DNA of 13,677 nucleotides, taken from positions 1 through 13,677 of the forward strand of contig DATELN010000020.1 of NCBI GenBank assembly GCA_035276605.1. Direction: 5' to 3'. This DNA comes from GCA-003244245 sp035276605. Its GTDB lineage: Bacteria; Actinomycetota; Actinomycetes; Mycobacteriales; Pseudonocardiaceae. Position numbers and translations under genes: made by a program. The notes under the pieces were generated by a model. It searched no databases. It was not told the origin of the DNA and saw only the letters and a list, made by a program, of their open reading frames with translations. This document shows, piece by piece, positions 1 through 7,193 of this stretch (position 1 is the first letter of the stretch; every line of letters starts with the position of its first letter).

Positions 1-1467
1 GCCTATTGGGATCATGACGACTACCGAGAGTGGTGCAACAACCACTACAGCAGCGATCACGACTGGCGCGGCTGGGAGAACCGTTACCACTGGGGTGAGC
101 ACAACCAGTGGCACGGCTGGAACGACGACCGCACCTGGAACGACCACGACCGCGACCACCGCGACCACCGCGTCTGGAATGACCACGACCGCGACGACCG
201 CGACCATCGCACCTGGAACAACCACGACCACGACGACCGCGACGCCGATCACCACGCGGATGCTCTGCGCCAAGGCGATCGGGTTCTTCAGCAGGTTGCC
301 CGAAGCGACCATGAACTGCGCGGCTTCCGCACCACTCAGAATCAGGCCGATACGGAGTCGCGGGGTCAGGCGGGGCACGAGATGCCGCGCGGGATCGACA
401 GCGGCCGCACCGGTTCCGGCGTGCTGCGCGGCGAACCGAGTTACCAGCAGCACAGTCCGTCCGTCGAGAGCTGGCAGGGCGGTTCGGCGAACCCGGTCGC
501 GCCGGCCGCGTCGACCTTCTCTGCGCCCGCGCCGTCGTTTGCCAGCGGCCCGTCGTTGTCCAACGCCGTTTCAGCGAGCCCGAACGTGGCGCCTAGCGTG
601 AGCGCGCCGGCCGTCGCGACCACCACTGCCGCCGCGTCGGTGGCGCCGGTGAACGCTACCCCGATCGATCCGAAGTCCTCGGCGCACGTCGCTTCCCAGC
701 CGTTGAGCCACAGCGTGCAGCAGGCCGCCACGGTGAACACCCCGGCGCAGCAGTCTGACACTGACTCACGTTCGGGCTCTCCACGCAGCGACGAGTCGAG
801 CCGCGGTTCGAGTTCCAGCCAGGGGTCGGGTCACCACGCTGGCGGGTACATCAGCGGGGGGAGCGCCGGCCAGAACGGTCCGCAGAACGCGCATGGCATC
901 ACCACCAACGGTCAGCAGGGTGGTGCCACGGGCAGCGGGCTGGATGGCGCTCAGCATGGCGGTCTCACCGGTAGCCAGGGCAGCTCCACCGGTGGCCATG
1001 GCGGCTTTGGTGCTCCGCAGGCCGACACCGGCACCCAGGTCGACGGGCGCAGCGTCCCCGGCCAGCCGTCCCATCCGGCCGCGCCTCAGGCCGACCTGGG
1101 TAGCTCCCCGTCCTCCGGTGCCGCTTCGAGCCAGAGCACGCAATCAACCGGCACCGCGTCCCAGCCGGCGCACTCCTCGACGCCTACCCCGCACGGGACG
1201 GCCTCGAGCGTGCACACCACGCCGACCACGCAGAGCACGGCGCCAGGGGCATCGAGTGGTTCGGCGTCGACCCCGCACACCACTCCGACCACGCACAGCA
1301 CGGCGCCAGCCGCGGCGCACAGTCCTGACCCGACCGGTGGGGCCGGCTCCTCGTCGTCGCACGGTCTGTCCAGTGGCCTGACCACGCATGACGGTGGCCA
1401 GACTGCCGCCCCGGCGACTCATGACGCCACGCATCCCAGCACCGACCACACGGCGGTACCGCACTGA
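1..1467 (+). CDS. Low-complexity W/H/D/R-rich then S/T/G/P/A-rich protein, 5' partial
   Basis: The reading frame is open from base 1 to the TGA at 1465-1467, so the gene starts left of the window; 488 residues are visible. An ATG at 382 lies in this frame but is internal: the bases before it have the same strong G/C third-position bias, have no good ribosome binding site, and encode a structured composition. Visible residues 1-82 are dominated by Trp, His, Asp, Asn and Arg, with a 13-residue repeat (consensus [TV]WN[DN]HD[RH]D[HD]RDHR) at residues 45-81. From about residue 130 the chain is Ser/Thr/Gly/Pro/Ala/Gln-rich, with a 21-residue duplication (HTTPTTQSTAP / HTTPTTHSTAP) around nt 1213-1310. 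I see no membrane segment and no LPXTG signal in the visible part. Function is not recognised. IniB-like proteins of actinobacteria also combine a small N-terminal domain with low-complexity tails and precede dynamin-like genes, so this could be one, but the diagnostic N-terminus is not visible. Confidence 0.75.
   Translation, partial: AYWDHDDYREWCNNHYSSDHDWRGWENRYHWGEHNQWHGWNDDRTWNDHDRDHRDHRVWNDHDRDDRDHRTWNNHDHDDRDADHHADALRQGDRVLQQVARSDHELRGFRTTQNQADTESRGQAGHEMPRGIDSGRTGSGVLRGEPSYQQHSPSVESWQGGSANPVAPAASTFSAPAPSFASGPSLSNAVSASPNVAPSVSAPAVATTTAAASVAPVNATPIDPKSSAHVASQPLSHSVQQAATVNTPAQQSDTDSRSGSPRSDESSRGSSSSQGSGHHAGGYISGGSAGQNGPQNAHGITTNGQQGGATGSGLDGAQHGGLTGSQGSSTGGHGGFGAPQADTGTQVDGRSVPGQPSHPAAPQADLGSSPSSGAASSQSTQSTGTASQPAHSSTPTPHGTASSVHTTPTTQSTAPGASSGSASTPHTTPTTHSTAPAAAHSPDPTGGAGSSSSHGLSSGLTTHDGGQTAAPATHDATHPSTDHTAVPH
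133..243 (+). repeat. 39-bp coding tandem repeat, about 2.8 copies
   Basis: Units at 133-171, 172-210 and 211-243 (last one short) each begin with ACC/GTC TGG AAC/AAT and encode [TV]WN[DN]HD followed by Arg/Asp/His dipeptides. The units differ mostly by single bases. The repeat is in frame with the enclosing gene and explains why a second, Thr-rich reading frame also stays open here. Confidence 0.8.
1213..1310 (+). repeat. Two-copy 63-bp-spaced coding repeat
   Basis: A stretch of about 34 bases beginning CACACCACGCCGACC at 1213 recurs at 1276 with only a few changes, giving a 63-base (21-residue) period in the Thr/Ser/Pro-rich tail of the enclosing gene. It looks like a local in-frame duplication. 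Confidence 0.65.
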
Positions 1468-1485
1468 TCGCAACGTTACGAGAAC

Positions 1486-1492
1486 GAGGAGG
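1486..1492 (+). promoter_or_regulatory. Strong ribosome binding site of the dynamin-like gene
   Basis: GAGGAGG lies eight bases before the GTG at 1501. This near-perfect anti-16S match fixes the GTG as the start, rather than the later in-frame ATG codons at residues 5 and 11. Confidence 0.7.
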
Positions 1493-1500
1493 ACGAAGCG

Positions 1501-3156
1501 GTGTCGGTGACGATGCAGTCTGGCGAGCTGATGACCAGCGCCGAGCTGATCAGCCTACTCGACCAGGCCAGTCGGCTGGCTGGTGCAGCCGGTCGGTCTG
1601 AGCCAGTTGAGCGGCTGGCCAAGGCTCATGCGCGGATTGCGGCTCGGCAGATGCGGGTGATGGTGGTCGGGGCGCCCGGCCAGGGCGCCACGTCTTTGGT
1701 TCACGTCCTGCAACGGTCACCAGCTGATCGGCTGCCGGGGGCGACCTTTGTGGACGCTCCCGGCCCGGAGTCGAACCAGCCGGCGGTGCCCCAACCAGGA
1801 TCGGCGGACGTGGTGTTGTTCGTCTCCGAGGCAGGCCATGAGTACAGCTCGGCGGAGCTGGACTCGCTGGCCCGGATCCGGGCACAGGGCACCGCGGTGG
1901 CGGGCGTGCTCACCAAGATCGACGCCTACCCTCGGTGGGCTGAGGTCCAGCGAGCCAACCGGTCGCGGCTGCAGGCAGCCAACCTGGACTCGCCGACTAT
2001 CCCGCTGCTGCCGGTGTCCTCGGCGATGTGCGACAGCGGCCGGCAGCGTGGTGACGGCACGCTGTCGGTCGCTTCCGGGGTGCCGCAGCTGCTGGAGTTC
2101 CTGCGCGACCGGATCGGGACAGGGGTGGATCCGGCACTGCGCGACTGGGTGCTCAGTGAGGTGCTGGCCGTTACCGACCAGCTGAGCACGATCTGGAATC
2201 GTGAGCTGAATACGTTGCAAGGCTCCGGCGAGTCACCACAGCAGCGGCAGCAGCAGGCGGTGGCCGAGCTCGAGCGGCGCCAGCGTCTGTCGGCACAGTG
2301 GCAGCTCGCGCTCAACGACGGCGTAACCGAACTCATGGCGCAAGTGGATTTCGACCTACGCGAGCGGCTGCGTGAGGTGATGGAACTCGCCGAGGAGCAC
2401 ATCACCAAGGCGAACCCATTACGGCAGTGGCAGCAGTTCGATGAGTCGGTGCGTGGCAAGATCGAAGAGAGTGTGCGGGGGAACTTCGAGCTAGCCGAAA
2501 AGCGCTCCCGGGTACTGGCCGCGCAGGTGGGCGCAAAGCTGGCCGGCAACGCGGACGGCTCGTACACCGGCGTGGCGCTGCCCGAGGTACGGGTGGGCGG
2601 CCCCGACGGGGCGTTGCGCCGGGTCAAGCCGATGGAACCGCCGAACAGCGGCGGCGGGTTCGCACGGGCGGTCAACAGCCTGCGCGGGTCCTACGGCGGC
2701 ATCCTCATGGTTGGTGTGCTGACCAGCCTCGCCGGCCTCGCGCTGATCAGCATCTGGTCTGTCGCCGCGGGCGTGCTGCTGGGGCTGTTCACGTTCTGGG
2801 AAGATCGCAAAAACGGTCACGAACGCGGCAAGGCTGAAGCCAAGATGGCGGTGTCCAAGCTGATGGACAACGTGAACTTCCGGGTAGGCGATGAGTTGCG
2901 GGCGCAACTGCGCGCCGTGCACCGGGCGTTGCGGGACCACTTCACCGAAATCAACGACCAGCGGCTGCGAAGCGCCTCGGACGCGGTGCGCGCTGCTGTC
3001 GACGGCGCCCCGGCTAACGGCGGCCAGCGCGACGCGCGGCTGTCTCAACTCCAGAACCACCTCGCCGACCTGCGCCAACTTCGGACCCAGGCCACGGCGC
3101 CCACCACTGCTCAGCCTCGTCACACCACTCAGCGCGGGAACGTGGTGTTCGCATAA
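1501..3156 (+). CDS. Dynamin-like membrane protein with degenerate GTPase domain
   Basis: The 551-residue protein starts at a GTG with GAGGAGG at 1486-1492, eight bases upstream, and lies 33 bases after the preceding gene, so the two probably form an operon. A G-domain-like region shows VVGAPGQGAT (residues 55-64), DAPG (85-88), LTKID (137-141) and LPVSS (170-174), which line up with G1, G3, G4 and G5. In G1 the catalytic Lys of GxxxxGK[ST] is Ala63. Only about 20 residues separate G1 from G3, so switch I with its G2 Thr is essentially missing. Helical, Gln/Glu/Arg-rich stretches follow (about 215-345), then two adjacent hydrophobic segments (about 399-433) resembling the membrane-inserting paddle hairpin of bacterial dynamins such as IniA, then another helical stretch (445-530). 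Known relatives bind and remodel the cytoplasmic membrane. Nucleotide hydrolysis is doubtful here, and the protein may be a pseudo-GTPase scaffold. The family call is firm in outline; its function is inferred. Confidence 0.75.
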   Translation: MSVTMQSGELMTSAELISLLDQASRLAGAAGRSEPVERLAKAHARIAARQMRVMVVGAPGQGATSLVHVLQRSPADRLPGATFVDAPGPESNQPAVPQPGSADVVLFVSEAGHEYSSAELDSLARIRAQGTAVAGVLTKIDAYPRWAEVQRANRSRLQAANLDSPTIPLLPVSSAMCDSGRQRGDGTLSVASGVPQLLEFLRDRIGTGVDPALRDWVLSEVLAVTDQLSTIWNRELNTLQGSGESPQQRQQQAVAELERRQRLSAQWQLALNDGVTELMAQVDFDLRERLREVMELAEEHITKANPLRQWQQFDESVRGKIEESVRGNFELAEKRSRVLAAQVGAKLAGNADGSYTGVALPEVRVGGPDGALRRVKPMEPPNSGGGFARAVNSLRGSYGGILMVGVLTSLAGLALISIWSVAAGVLLGLFTFWEDRKNGHERGKAEAKMAVSKLMDNVNFRVGDELRAQLRAVHRALRDHFTEINDQRLRSASDAVRAAVDGAPANGGQRDARLSQLQNHLADLRQLRTQATAPTTAQPRHTTQRGNVVFA

Positions 3157-3186
3157 CGATGCGGAGACTACAGGAACTCCTCTTGA

Positions 3187-3282
3187 TGGTTGATCGCCGA
3201 CGCCACCGTGGTGCTGGCCGGGTTGGGCCGCGAGCACCCGCCCAAGGCCGCTGACCGGGTAAGGGCCGCAACACGAGGTTGA
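3187..3282 (+). pseudogene. Possible short coding remnant between dynamin and SAM hydrolase genes
   Basis: This 31-codon open stretch is bounded by an in-frame TGA at 3184 and a TGA at 3280. Almost every one of its first 25 codons ends in G or C (LIADATVVLAGLGREHPP is part of the translation), as in real genes here. It has no ATG, only TTG at 3190, and no ribosome binding site. It may be the leftover of a lost gene; I do not recognise the family. Chance in GC-rich DNA is a fair alternative. Confidence 0.2.
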
Positions 3283-3310
3283 CCGGCGCATCGGGCGCAC
3301 ACTCAAGACC

Positions 3311-4120
3311 GTGACGCGATTCAGCTGGATCTCCTTGTGCACCGATTACGGCTACTCGGACGGTTTCGTAGCGGTCTGCCACGGCGTGATCGCCCGGATC
3401 GCTCCGCACGCCCGGATATTTGACGTGACGCATGCCGTGCCGCCTGGCGATGTGCGCCATGGGTCGGTGGTGCTCGCCGACACATTGCGCTGGCTGCCCC
3501 CCGCGGTGCACGTGGCGGTCGTCGACCCTGGCGTCGGCACCGAGCGGCGCGGCATTGCGCTGGTCAGCGGCGACGCTGTGCTGGTCGGCCCGGATAACGG
3601 GCTGCTACTGCCCGCGTCGCACACCTTGGGCGGCGTGCATGCCGTATACGAGCTTGCCGACCCCGCCTACCTGCTGCCAGCGGTCAGTGCCACCTTCCAC
3701 GGCCGCGACGTCTTCGCGCCGGCTGCGGCGCACCTGGCCTGCGGCGTATCACCGGACGCGCTGGGCCCTGCAGTAGATCCGGCGTCGCTGGTGACTCTGC
3801 CAGCGCCAGTGTGCGAGGTACACGACCACAAGATCCGGGTCGAGGTGCTAACCGTGGATCACTTCGGCAACCTGGCGCTGGCCGCAGGGGCCGGCGAGCT
3901 GGCGGCACTCGGGCTGCGCACCCCAGCAACCGCGACTCTGCGGTGGCCGGCCGGAACCAATCTGGTGCACCTCGGCATGACCTTCGCTGACGCGCCACCC
4001 GGCGAGCTCGTGCTGCTGGTGGACTCCGCCGGACACCTCGCAGTGGCCTGCCACGGCGATTCAGCAGCGGTCCGTACCGGGCTGCGACCCGGCATTGTGG
4101 TCGAGTTAATCACCAGCTGA
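3311..4120 (+). CDS. SAM hydroxide adenosyltransferase (SAM hydrolase, DUF62)
   Basis: The 269-residue protein belongs to the family that cleaves S-adenosylmethionine with water to adenosine and methionine, and which also contains the fluorinase FlA and chlorinase SalL. Family landmarks are in order: TDYGYSDGFV (residues 11-20), VDPGVGTERRG (71-81), PDNGLL (94-99), TFHGRDVFAPAAAHLA (128-142) and VDHFGNLAL (182-190). The Asp-Arg-His set known for the hydrolases is represented by Asp72, Arg79 or Arg80, and His130. The length fits a hydrolase, and the extra loop of the fluorinase is absent, so halogenation is unlikely. The start is the GTG at 3311, just before MTRFSWISLCTDYG; the ribosome binding site is weak, and no better in-frame start exists upstream. 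The physiological role of these enzymes is poorly known. No neighbour explains it directly, although menG in this window consumes SAM. Confidence 0.9.
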   Translation: MTRFSWISLCTDYGYSDGFVAVCHGVIARIAPHARIFDVTHAVPPGDVRHGSVVLADTLRWLPPAVHVAVVDPGVGTERRGIALVSGDAVLVGPDNGLLLPASHTLGGVHAVYELADPAYLLPAVSATFHGRDVFAPAAAHLACGVSPDALGPAVDPASLVTLPAPVCEVHDHKIRVEVLTVDHFGNLALAAGAGELAALGLRTPATATLRWPAGTNLVHLGMTFADAPPGELVLLVDSAGHLAVACHGDSAAVRTGLRPGIVVELITS

Positions 4121-4151
4121 GGCATCGAGTGATCATCCTGCTGGCAGATTT

Positions 4152-4170
4152 AGCCGCGATGAGCGCGGCT
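4152..4170 (+). terminator. Possible hairpin terminator after the SAM hydrolase gene
   Basis: AGCCGCG (4152-4158) and CGCGGCT (4164-4170) form a perfect 7-bp stem with loop ATGAG, 32 bases after the stop codon. It is followed by TTATCC rather than a real T-run, so termination is only suggested. Confidence 0.35.
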
Positions 4171-4276
4171 TATCCGTCCGAGACGGCGATCATGAATCAA
4201 AAAGGTGTGGGGTCAGCCGGCGTGGACGTGAAGACTAGGGCTCGGCGTGCGACTGAAGCATCATCGAGGAGCAGGC

Positions 4277-5626
4277 ATGCGCACAGCGATCGTGGGCGCA
4301 GGTCCAACCGGCCTCTACACCGGGATTGCGCTGGCCCGCCGCGGGCATGAGGTCACGGTCATCGACCGCGACTCCGGTCCTCACGGGGACGGATCGTGGA
4401 AGCGCAGGGGTGTGATGCAGTTTCACCACCCGCATGGCTTCCGTCAGCAGGTCGTGGACGCTCTGCTCGCCGAGATGCCAGAGATCTGGGATGACTTGAT
4501 GGCAGCGGGAGCGGAGCCGGTCACGCTGCCCGAGCAGCCCGGCCAGGTGATCGGGCTGCGCTGCCGGCGTCTTATCTTCGAACGGATCCTGCGCTCAACC
4601 GCCGAGGCGCAGCCTGGTGTCACGCTGCGCACCGGTCACGTCGATGACGTGCGCTGCGAGCAAGGACACGCCGTCGGTGTCCGGATGAACGGGCACCAGG
4701 TGGATGCCGATCTGGTCCTCGATGCATCCGGCCGCGCCGGCCAGCTCGCCCGGACCTTCCGAGCGCCGGCCGAAGGTGGTGACTGCGGAATCGCTTATGT
4801 GTCGCGGCACCACCAGCTCTTACCGGGCGCGGAGACGGGGCCGGTGAACGCACCGATCGGGATGGTAAGCATCTACCCTGGCTACCAGGCGATCGTGTTT
4901 CTCCAGGACAACCGGACGTTCTCCACTCTCATCACCCGGGCCAGCACGGATCGTCAGCTAACGGCGCTGCGCTTCACGCAGGCATACGAGGCCGCATGCC
5001 GAGCGATCCCTTCGCTAGCGGTATGGACCGAGCCGGACCGTTCCTGGCCGATCACCCCGGTGCTGCCCGGCGGGCGGCTGCACAACACCTACCGGACCCA
5101 GCTCGACGACGCCGGTCAGGTCGCCGTCAACGGGCTGATCTTCGTCGGGGACACCGTATGCACGACCAATCCCGCGCTCGGACGCGGAGTAGCCACTTCG
5201 CTGATGCAAGCCCAACGGTTGTTAACCCTGCTGGACGAGCATCGGCGCGACTTCGTCTCATGCTCGCTGGAGTTCGACCGATGGTGTGCCGACAACATCA
5301 AGCCGTGGTTCTCCGACCACGTGCACTGGGACGCCGAGCTGATCCGGCGCTGGTCGGGTCACGACATCGACCTCACCAAGCCGCTACCCTCCGACCTGAT
5401 CATGGCGGCTACCGCGGTCGACCCCGAGATGCGCAAGGTCGTCGGTCCGTACATGGCCATGCATGCCCTGCCCGCCAGCCTCGCCGCCGTTGAAGGGCGG
5501 GCACGGAAGATTTATGCCAGTGGCTGGCGCCCACCCGTACCCGACGGGCCCAGCCGTGACGAGCTGGCCGAGCTGGTCGCCGCTTGGTCCGCTCGCGCAG
5601 CGGGTAAACAGGGTGTCAGTGCGTGA
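4277..5626 (+). CDS. FAD-dependent monooxygenase-like oxidoreductase
   Basis: The 449-residue protein has the Rossmann FAD-binding start MRTAIVGAGPTGLYTG (GxGxxG at residues 7-12) ending in an acidic VIDRD (28-32). It has DADLVLDASGR (143-153), typical of the p-hydroxybenzoate hydroxylase/geranylgeranyl reductase fold, and the second FAD motif FVGDTVCTTNPALGRGV (289-305). I chose ATG 4277 because GAGGAG sits at 4266-4271 and the GxGxxG strand then starts at residue 4, as usual; an in-frame GTG at 4247 has no such support. The substrate cannot be told from sequence. No signal peptide or membrane anchor is seen, so it is probably cytoplasmic. It is transcribed in the same direction as the SAM hydrolase gene but 156 bp away behind a possible terminator, so it may be a separate unit. 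Its last 11 bases overlap the end of purH on the other strand. Confidence 0.75.
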   Translation: MRTAIVGAGPTGLYTGIALARRGHEVTVIDRDSGPHGDGSWKRRGVMQFHHPHGFRQQVVDALLAEMPEIWDDLMAAGAEPVTLPEQPGQVIGLRCRRLIFERILRSTAEAQPGVTLRTGHVDDVRCEQGHAVGVRMNGHQVDADLVLDASGRAGQLARTFRAPAEGGDCGIAYVSRHHQLLPGAETGPVNAPIGMVSIYPGYQAIVFLQDNRTFSTLITRASTDRQLTALRFTQAYEAACRAIPSLAVWTEPDRSWPITPVLPGGRLHNTYRTQLDDAGQVAVNGLIFVGDTVCTTNPALGRGVATSLMQAQRLLTLLDEHRRDFVSCSLEFDRWCADNIKPWFSDHVHWDAELIRRWSGHDIDLTKPLPSDLIMAATAVDPEMRKVVGPYMAMHALPASLAAVEGRARKIYASGWRPPVPDGPSRDELAELVAAWSARAAGKQGVSA

Positions 5627-7193
5627 AGTGCCGGGTTCCGGTGAGATACAGCGGAACCCCGGCAGCCTCGGCGGCGGCGGTCACCTCGGCGTCGCGGATC
5701 GAGCCGCCGGGATGCGCCACTGCGCGCACACCGGCCTCAAGCAGCACCTCCAACCCGTCGGGGAACGGAAAGAAAGCATCGGAGACGGCCACCGCGCCGG
5801 CTGCTCGCTCGCCTGCTCGACTGACTGCGAGCCGGGCGGCGTCGACCCGGTTCACCTGCCCCATCCCAATCCCGACGGTGGCCGCATCCGCGGCGAGCAG
5901 GATCGCGTTGGAGCGCACCGCGCGGCAGGCACGCCATGCGAACACCAGGTCAGAGAGGGTCAGTTCGTCCACGGCCGCACCAGTGGCCAGCGTCCAGGTG
6001 GCCGGATCGTCGCCGGGCGCGTCGAGCGCATCCCGAGCCTGCAGCAGCAGCCCACCCGACAGCGCCCGGAACTCGACCCCACCCCGCTGCGGGGGCGAGG
6101 CCAACAGCACCCGCAGGTTGCGCTTGCGGGTCAACACATCCAGCGCACCGTCGGCGTACGACGGCGCCACCACCACCTCGGTGAACACCTTGCCGATCTG
6201 GGCGGCCAGCTCCACAGTGACCTCGCGATTGCACGCAATCACCGCACCGTAGGCGCTGACCGGATCGCAGGCGTGCGCCCTGCGGTGCGCATCGGCAACG
6301 TCCCCCACGGCCGACACGGCGATACCACACGGGTTGGTGTGCTTGATGATCGCGACACAAGCGCTGTCGTGGTCATGCGCGGCCCGCCATGCGGCGTCGG
6401 CGTCGACGTAGTTGTTGTAGGACATCTCCTTGCCGTGCAGCTGCTCCGCGTGCGCCAGCCCGCCCTCCCCCGCCGACGTCCCCGCGGCGTACAAGGCGGC
6501 CTGCTGGTGCGGGTTCTCCCCGTAGCGCAGTGCCGCAGCCTGCCGCCACGAGAAGCCCACCCACGCCGGGAAGGTTCCCGATGCGCCCAACGACGGTGCT
6601 GAGGACCCCATCCAGGACGCCACGGCGATGTCGTAGTCGGCGGTGTGCCGGAACGCGGCGATCGCCAGCGCCTGGCGCTGCGCCAGGGTGAACCCGCCGG
6701 CCCGCACCGCGTCCAGCACGTCGCCGTACGCCGCCGGATCAACCACCACGGCCACCGAGGCGTGGTTCTTCGCGGCGGCGCGCACCATCGCCGGGCCGCC
6801 GATATCGATCTGCTCGACACAGTTGTCGAAACCCGCGCCAGAGGCCACCGTGGCCTCGAACGGGTACAGGTTGACCACCAGCAGTTCGAACGGCGTAATT
6901 CCCAGGGTCTTCAGCTGGGACAGATGTGCGGGTTTGCGGGTATCGGCGAGCAGCCCGGCGTGCACCCCCGGATGCAGCGTCTTGACCCGCCCGTCTAGGC
7001 ATTCCGGGAAACCGGTGAGTTCCTCGACCCGGGTGGTTGGCACACCCGCGTCGGCGATCACCGTGGCCGTCGATCCGGTGGAGAAGATCTCGACGCCGGC
7101 CGCGTGCAGCCCCGTGGCCAACTCCAGCAGGCCGGCTTTGTCGGACACACTTAACAGCGCTCTACGCACCGGCCGACGCCCGTCTGTGGTCAT
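5616..7193 (-). CDS. purH: Bifunctional AICAR transformylase / IMP cyclohydrolase
   Basis: The 525-residue enzyme carries out the last two steps of IMP synthesis: formyl transfer from 10-formyltetrahydrofolate to AICAR, then ring closure. The N-terminal cyclohydrolase (MGS-like) domain begins RRALLSVSDK (residues 10-19) and contains KTLHPGVHAG (71-80), NLYPFE (108-113) and IDIGGPAMVRAAAKNH (129-144). The transformylase domain has LRYGENPHQ (222-230), KEMSYNNYVDADAAW (255-269) and the catalytic KHTNPCG (284-290), and ends AHPGGSIRDAE...TGTRHFTH. The length matches the family. I chose the ATG at 7193 rather than the in-frame GTG at 7226 because it overlaps the purN stop as ATGA, with GAAAGG about ten bases upstream. 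It is co-transcribed and probably translationally coupled with purN, and ends tail to tail with an 11-bp overlap with the FAD-dependent gene. Confidence 0.97.
   Translation of the reverse strand: MTTDGRRPVRRALLSVSDKAGLLELATGLHAAGVEIFSTGSTATVIADAGVPTTRVEELTGFPECLDGRVKTLHPGVHAGLLADTRKPAHLSQLKTLGITPFELLVVNLYPFEATVASGAGFDNCVEQIDIGGPAMVRAAAKNHASVAVVVDPAAYGDVLDAVRAGGFTLAQRQALAIAAFRHTADYDIAVASWMGSSAPSLGASGTFPAWVGFSWRQAAALRYGENPHQQAALYAAGTSAGEGGLAHAEQLHGKEMSYNNYVDADAAWRAAHDHDSACVAIIKHTNPCGIAVSAVGDVADAHRRAHACDPVSAYGAVIACNREVTVELAAQIGKVFTEVVVAPSYADGALDVLTRKRNLRVLLASPPQRGGVEFRALSGGLLLQARDALDAPGDDPATWTLATGAAVDELTLSDLVFAWRACRAVRSNAILLAADAATVGIGMGQVNRVDAARLAVSRAGERAAGAVAVSDAFFPFPDGLEVLLEAGVRAVAHPGGSIRDAEVTAAAEAAGVPLYLTGTRHFTH

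Noticed and set aside
133..243. 39-bp tandem units as a possible CRISPR or non-coding repeat array
   Set aside because: The units are adjacent without spacers, in frame, and their changes keep the amino acid pattern, so they are coding.
14..601. Thr-rich + strand ORF of 195 codons
   Set aside because: It is the out-of-frame reading of the Trp/His/Asp repeat; the frame that continues to 1467 has the genomic third-position G/C bias and this one does not.
3223..3245. TTGGGC/GCCCAA stem as a terminator after the dynamin-like gene
   Set aside because: The six-base stem with an 11-base loop and no T-run is too weak in GC-rich DNA to support.
2491..3342. Minus-strand ORF of 283 codons across the dynamin-like gene
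   Set aside because: It is a shadow of the real + strand gene and runs through the intergenic region and into the SAM hydrolase start without any family motif.
3311..4120. Fluorinase or chlorinase activity for the DUF62 protein
   Set aside because: The length is that of plain hydrolases, the fluorinase-specific loop is absent, and no halogenation cluster is nearby.
5463..6602. Long + strand ORF of 379 codons
   Set aside because: It lies antisense to purH and the end of the FAD gene, whose protein motifs are unmistakable, and its translation shows no recognisable family.
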